Origin: Oscillospiraceae bacterium
GTDB lineage: Bacteria; Bacillota; Clostridia; Oscillospirales; Ruminococcaceae
DNA length: 64,000 nucleotides
Reading direction: 5' to 3'
NCBI GenBank assembly: GCA_009776305.1
Contig: WRLY01000004.1
Location: forward strand, 124,001-188,000
Position numbers and translations under genes: made by a program. Of the stretch, positions 62,064 through 64,000 are shown piece after piece. Position 1 is the stretch's first letter. Each line of letters opens with the position of its first letter. The notes under the pieces were generated by a model. The model saw only the letters and a program-made list of their open reading frames with translations, was not told the origin of the DNA and searched no databases.

Positions 62064-63190
62064 TGCTTCTCCTCTCCAAAATACTCCTGTATCAACGCGC
62101 TATACAACACTTCCAACTGCTTCAATCCCTGCCTTGCCTCCTCCCTCGCCCGCTCAACGCCCTGTACAAACTCAGCGAATTGGGTTTGAAGTGGTAGCGG
62201 GGGAAGCGGGAACTTTATAGACTTTATTTCAGGCATAGATGGAAAATTAGAAATACCGCTACCCCTACTAACGCCAAACAGCTTGCCCTGCATATACTTG
62301 TCTTTAAATAAAGTTATAAAGAATATATTATTAACAACCTCATTATTTAATTTTATCTTTAATAATGCTTGATTAATAATTCCCGGCTTTGCGTATGAAG
62401 GTATTTCTGCAATCCTACCAAGTGTTCCTGAACAACTAACAATTAAATCACCGGGCTTCACGCTAAAACCTTTCATTTCTTCATGCTTTTCGTTGGTTAT
62501 ATAATATTTTTCATACTTAAAATCATTATGAATAGCGTGCCTTTGCTCATAGACTAAAAAACCATTTTCTACAAAATCGTCCTTTTTAAGAGAGCCACCA
62601 AAAGGTCCTCTTTTTAAAGAGTTTTTACTATCGCTAATAATGTCTAATAGTGTAGAATACTGAAACTCTGACTGGTTAAGGTCCCCAAACATCTCTGTAA
62701 ACCTCGCCTTTACCAACAAGTCAAGTTGCTCTATTTGTTTTTTTCGTTCAGCGATGAGGTCGCTTACTTTGTCTAAGACAGCGGCGATTTTTCGTTGAGT
62801 GGGAAGTGGGGGTAGGGGGATTTTTATGTGCGAATAAGTTGAAATCCAATATCTTTTATGAAGCGTGGTATCAATATTTATAGTGGACATTTTTAAAAAT
62901 ACATACTTAATGTCCGACTTTTTTTCATCGTTAGTTAATATCTTCATGGCAGAGGATTTTACCTTAAAAGGGAAATCAACATACTTCTTCGCCGTTGTAA
63001 AATCATCAAAAATAATACATGGCAAATTAGTATAGATATTTTCCTTTTCATCAGTATAGCCTAATATAAAAGATTGTCCTGCTGTTAATACGGGCGTTTC
63101 AAATGAATTATCATAAGTCGTATCTTCAACTATATATTTTGTCGGTTGTTCGTAAGCGAGAACTTCACCAAGCGAAACCATATTATTCAT
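62060..63190 (-). CDS. hsdS: Type I restriction-modification specificity subunit
   Basis: A 376-residue HsdS with two target recognition domains, each followed by a conserved helical repeat: IPLPPLPTQRKIAAVLDKVSD near 125 and FPLPPLPLQTQFAEFVQG near 325. The two half-domains determine the split recognition sequence, which cannot be read from the protein. It overlaps the hsdM stop by 8 bases and the abiH start by 4. Confidence 0.94.
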   Translation of the reverse strand: MNNMVSLGEVLAYEQPTKYIVEDTTYDNSFETPVLTAGQSFILGYTDEKENIYTNLPCIIFDDFTTAKKYVDFPFKVKSSAMKILTNDEKKSDIKYVFLKMSTINIDTTLHKRYWISTYSHIKIPLPPLPTQRKIAAVLDKVSDLIAERKKQIEQLDLLVKARFTEMFGDLNQSEFQYSTLLDIISDSKNSLKRGPFGGSLKKDDFVENGFLVYEQRHAIHNDFKYEKYYITNEKHEEMKGFSVKPGDLIVSCSGTLGRIAEIPSYAKPGIINQALLKIKLNNEVVNNIFFITLFKDKYMQGKLFGVSRGSGISNFPSMPEIKSIKFPLPPLPLQTQFAEFVQGVERAREEARQGLKQLEVLYSALIQEYFGEEKQ

Positions 63191-64000
63191 TCAACATCGC
63201 CTCCAGTTCTTTCAGCCCTGTGGAAATGCGTTGTTCGGCGGCGAAGATGTCGGCGAGTATTTCACTCGTGGGAGGGTATTCTACGGTTTTGGTAATGATT
63301 TTTTTATATTTATTAATTGAGAGGTCGTAATTATTTGCGGCGATTTCAGCTTTAGTCACAAGGAAACTCTGCTCGGTGGGTTCGCGCATGGCTTCTGCGG
63401 CAAGGTTTCCGAAGCGTGTTATAATGTCGGGGATGTCATTTTGCTCAATTGCGGTGCGTTTGTCGTCAAGACTGAAACCGTCGGCTTTCATGTCATAAAA
63501 CCAGACGTTTTCCGTGCCGCCGTGTTCGGTTTTTGTGAAGATAATCACAGCGGTAGAAACACCGGCATAAGGTTTAAACACTCCCGACGGCATGGAAATT
63601 ACAGCCTCCATACGGTGATTTTCAATAAGTTCTTTTCTGATAGATTTGTGCGCGGTTGACGACCCGAATAATACCCCGTCAGGTACGATACAGGCGCACC
63701 TGCCGCCAATTTGCAACATACGCAAAAACAGTGCAAGAAAGAGCAGTTCTGTTTTCTTGGTTTTGCAGACTTTTACTAAATCCGCAGAAACCGTATCAGC
63801 ATCTAAACTGCCCTTAAATGGCGGGTTTGCAAGAATTAGCGAGTAGCGATTTTTGTCGGGGTTTTGGTCAGAAAGGCTATCACGATATTCGATAAAAGGG
63901 TTATCAATTCCGTGGGTCATCATGTTCATTGCGCCGATTCGCAGCATAGTCCTGTCCATGTCATAACCAAAAAACATATTGTTCATGTAGTGATTTTTTT
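63183..64000 (-). CDS. hsdM: Type I restriction-modification methyltransferase subunit, truncated by window end
   Basis: The frame stays open to the end of the window, so the N-terminal part is missing. The visible 270 residues are the C-terminal part of the N6-adenine methyltransferase: FFGYDMDRTMLRIGAMNMMTHG, the catalytic YSLILANPPFKGSLD (NPPF), GGRCACIVPDGVLFG and HRMEAVISMPSGVFKPYAGV. It methylates host DNA at the sites set by HsdS. First visible gene of the operon. Confidence 0.95.
   Translation of the reverse strand, partial: KNHYMNNMFFGYDMDRTMLRIGAMNMMTHGIDNPFIEYRDSLSDQNPDKNRYSLILANPPFKGSLDADTVSADLVKVCKTKKTELLFLALFLRMLQIGGRCACIVPDGVLFGSSTAHKSIRKELIENHRMEAVISMPSGVFKPYAGVSTAVIIFTKTEHGGTENVWFYDMKADGFSLDDKRTAIEQNDIPDIITRFGNLAAEAMREPTEQSFLVTKAEIAANNYDLSINKYKKIITKTVEYPPTSEILADIFAAEQRISTGLKELEAMLNE

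Overview
The window looks like chromosome of an anaerobic, flagellated, endospore-forming Firmicute of the class Clostridia, probably near Oscillospirales/Ruminococcaceae. Supporting signs are a type III glutamine synthetase, an ammonium transporter fused to a PII domain, a flagellin with a sigma-28-type promoter, the sporulation protein YtaF, an hprK-murB-rapZ-whiA cluster, a CIRCE-controlled Hsp20, FeoAB, and surface proteins ending in NPxTG-type sorting signals. The lineage is inferred from gene content; no rRNA gene is present.

Layout. 1-3.5 kb: nitrogen assimilation (Amt-PII fusion, GlnN). 3.5-6.3 kb: a flagellin gene flanked on each side by a small convergent locus. Each locus encodes a 22-residue hydrophobic peptide whose stop codon lies in or against a terminator hairpin, and each has an opposing promoter that would make a short antisense RNA. 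The two loci share architecture and peptide pattern and resemble type I toxin-antitoxin modules. 6.3-11.1 kb: a three-gene membrane operon (atypical P-type ATPase, DUF368/PopT-like undecaprenyl-phosphate translocase, AI-2E family protein). 11.2-18.2 kb: purine genes purF, purM, purN, a PurO-type IMP cyclohydrolase and a stand-alone AICAR formyltransferase, interleaved with a small membrane protein and a GLUG-repeat surface protein. 18.3-20.6 kb: a cyclophilin lipoprotein and FetAB-like ABC transporter genes.

20.77-29.62 kb: an integrated mobile element of about 8.85 kb, bounded by an 18-bp direct repeat, with a second 23-bp direct repeat inside each end. It carries two tyrosine recombinases, an excisionase-like protein, a GC-rich structured RNA candidate before the integrase, an 840-base leader with two successive intrinsic terminators before the second recombinase, a very large surface protein, and an AlbA_2-domain regulator with a palindromic operator. 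Just beyond its right end lies a gene for an extremely Cys/Arg-rich 66-residue protein.

29.6-42.5 kb: mixed housekeeping genes (ytaF, DUF1893, an ECF S component, GNAT enzymes, feoAB, an amidohydrolase, a MurL-MurD pair implying the L-Glu ligation/epimerisation route to D-Glu in peptidoglycan, a beta-propeller membrane protein, an MBL hydrolase). The murD gene contains an in-frame 70-bp palindromic repeat element. 42.6-50.8 kb: hprK, murB, rapZ, whiA, then the shikimate genes aroB-aroA-aroC-pheA. 50.9-57.6 kb: tRNA-Leu, hsp20, a second NPxTG surface protein sharing its C-terminal region with the element-borne one, oxidoreductases, an amidase, a DUF3810 protein and tRNA-Arg. 57.7-64 kb: a type I restriction-modification operon (hsdM-hsdS-abiH-hsdR) with an AbiH-family gene embedded in it; hsdM runs off the window.
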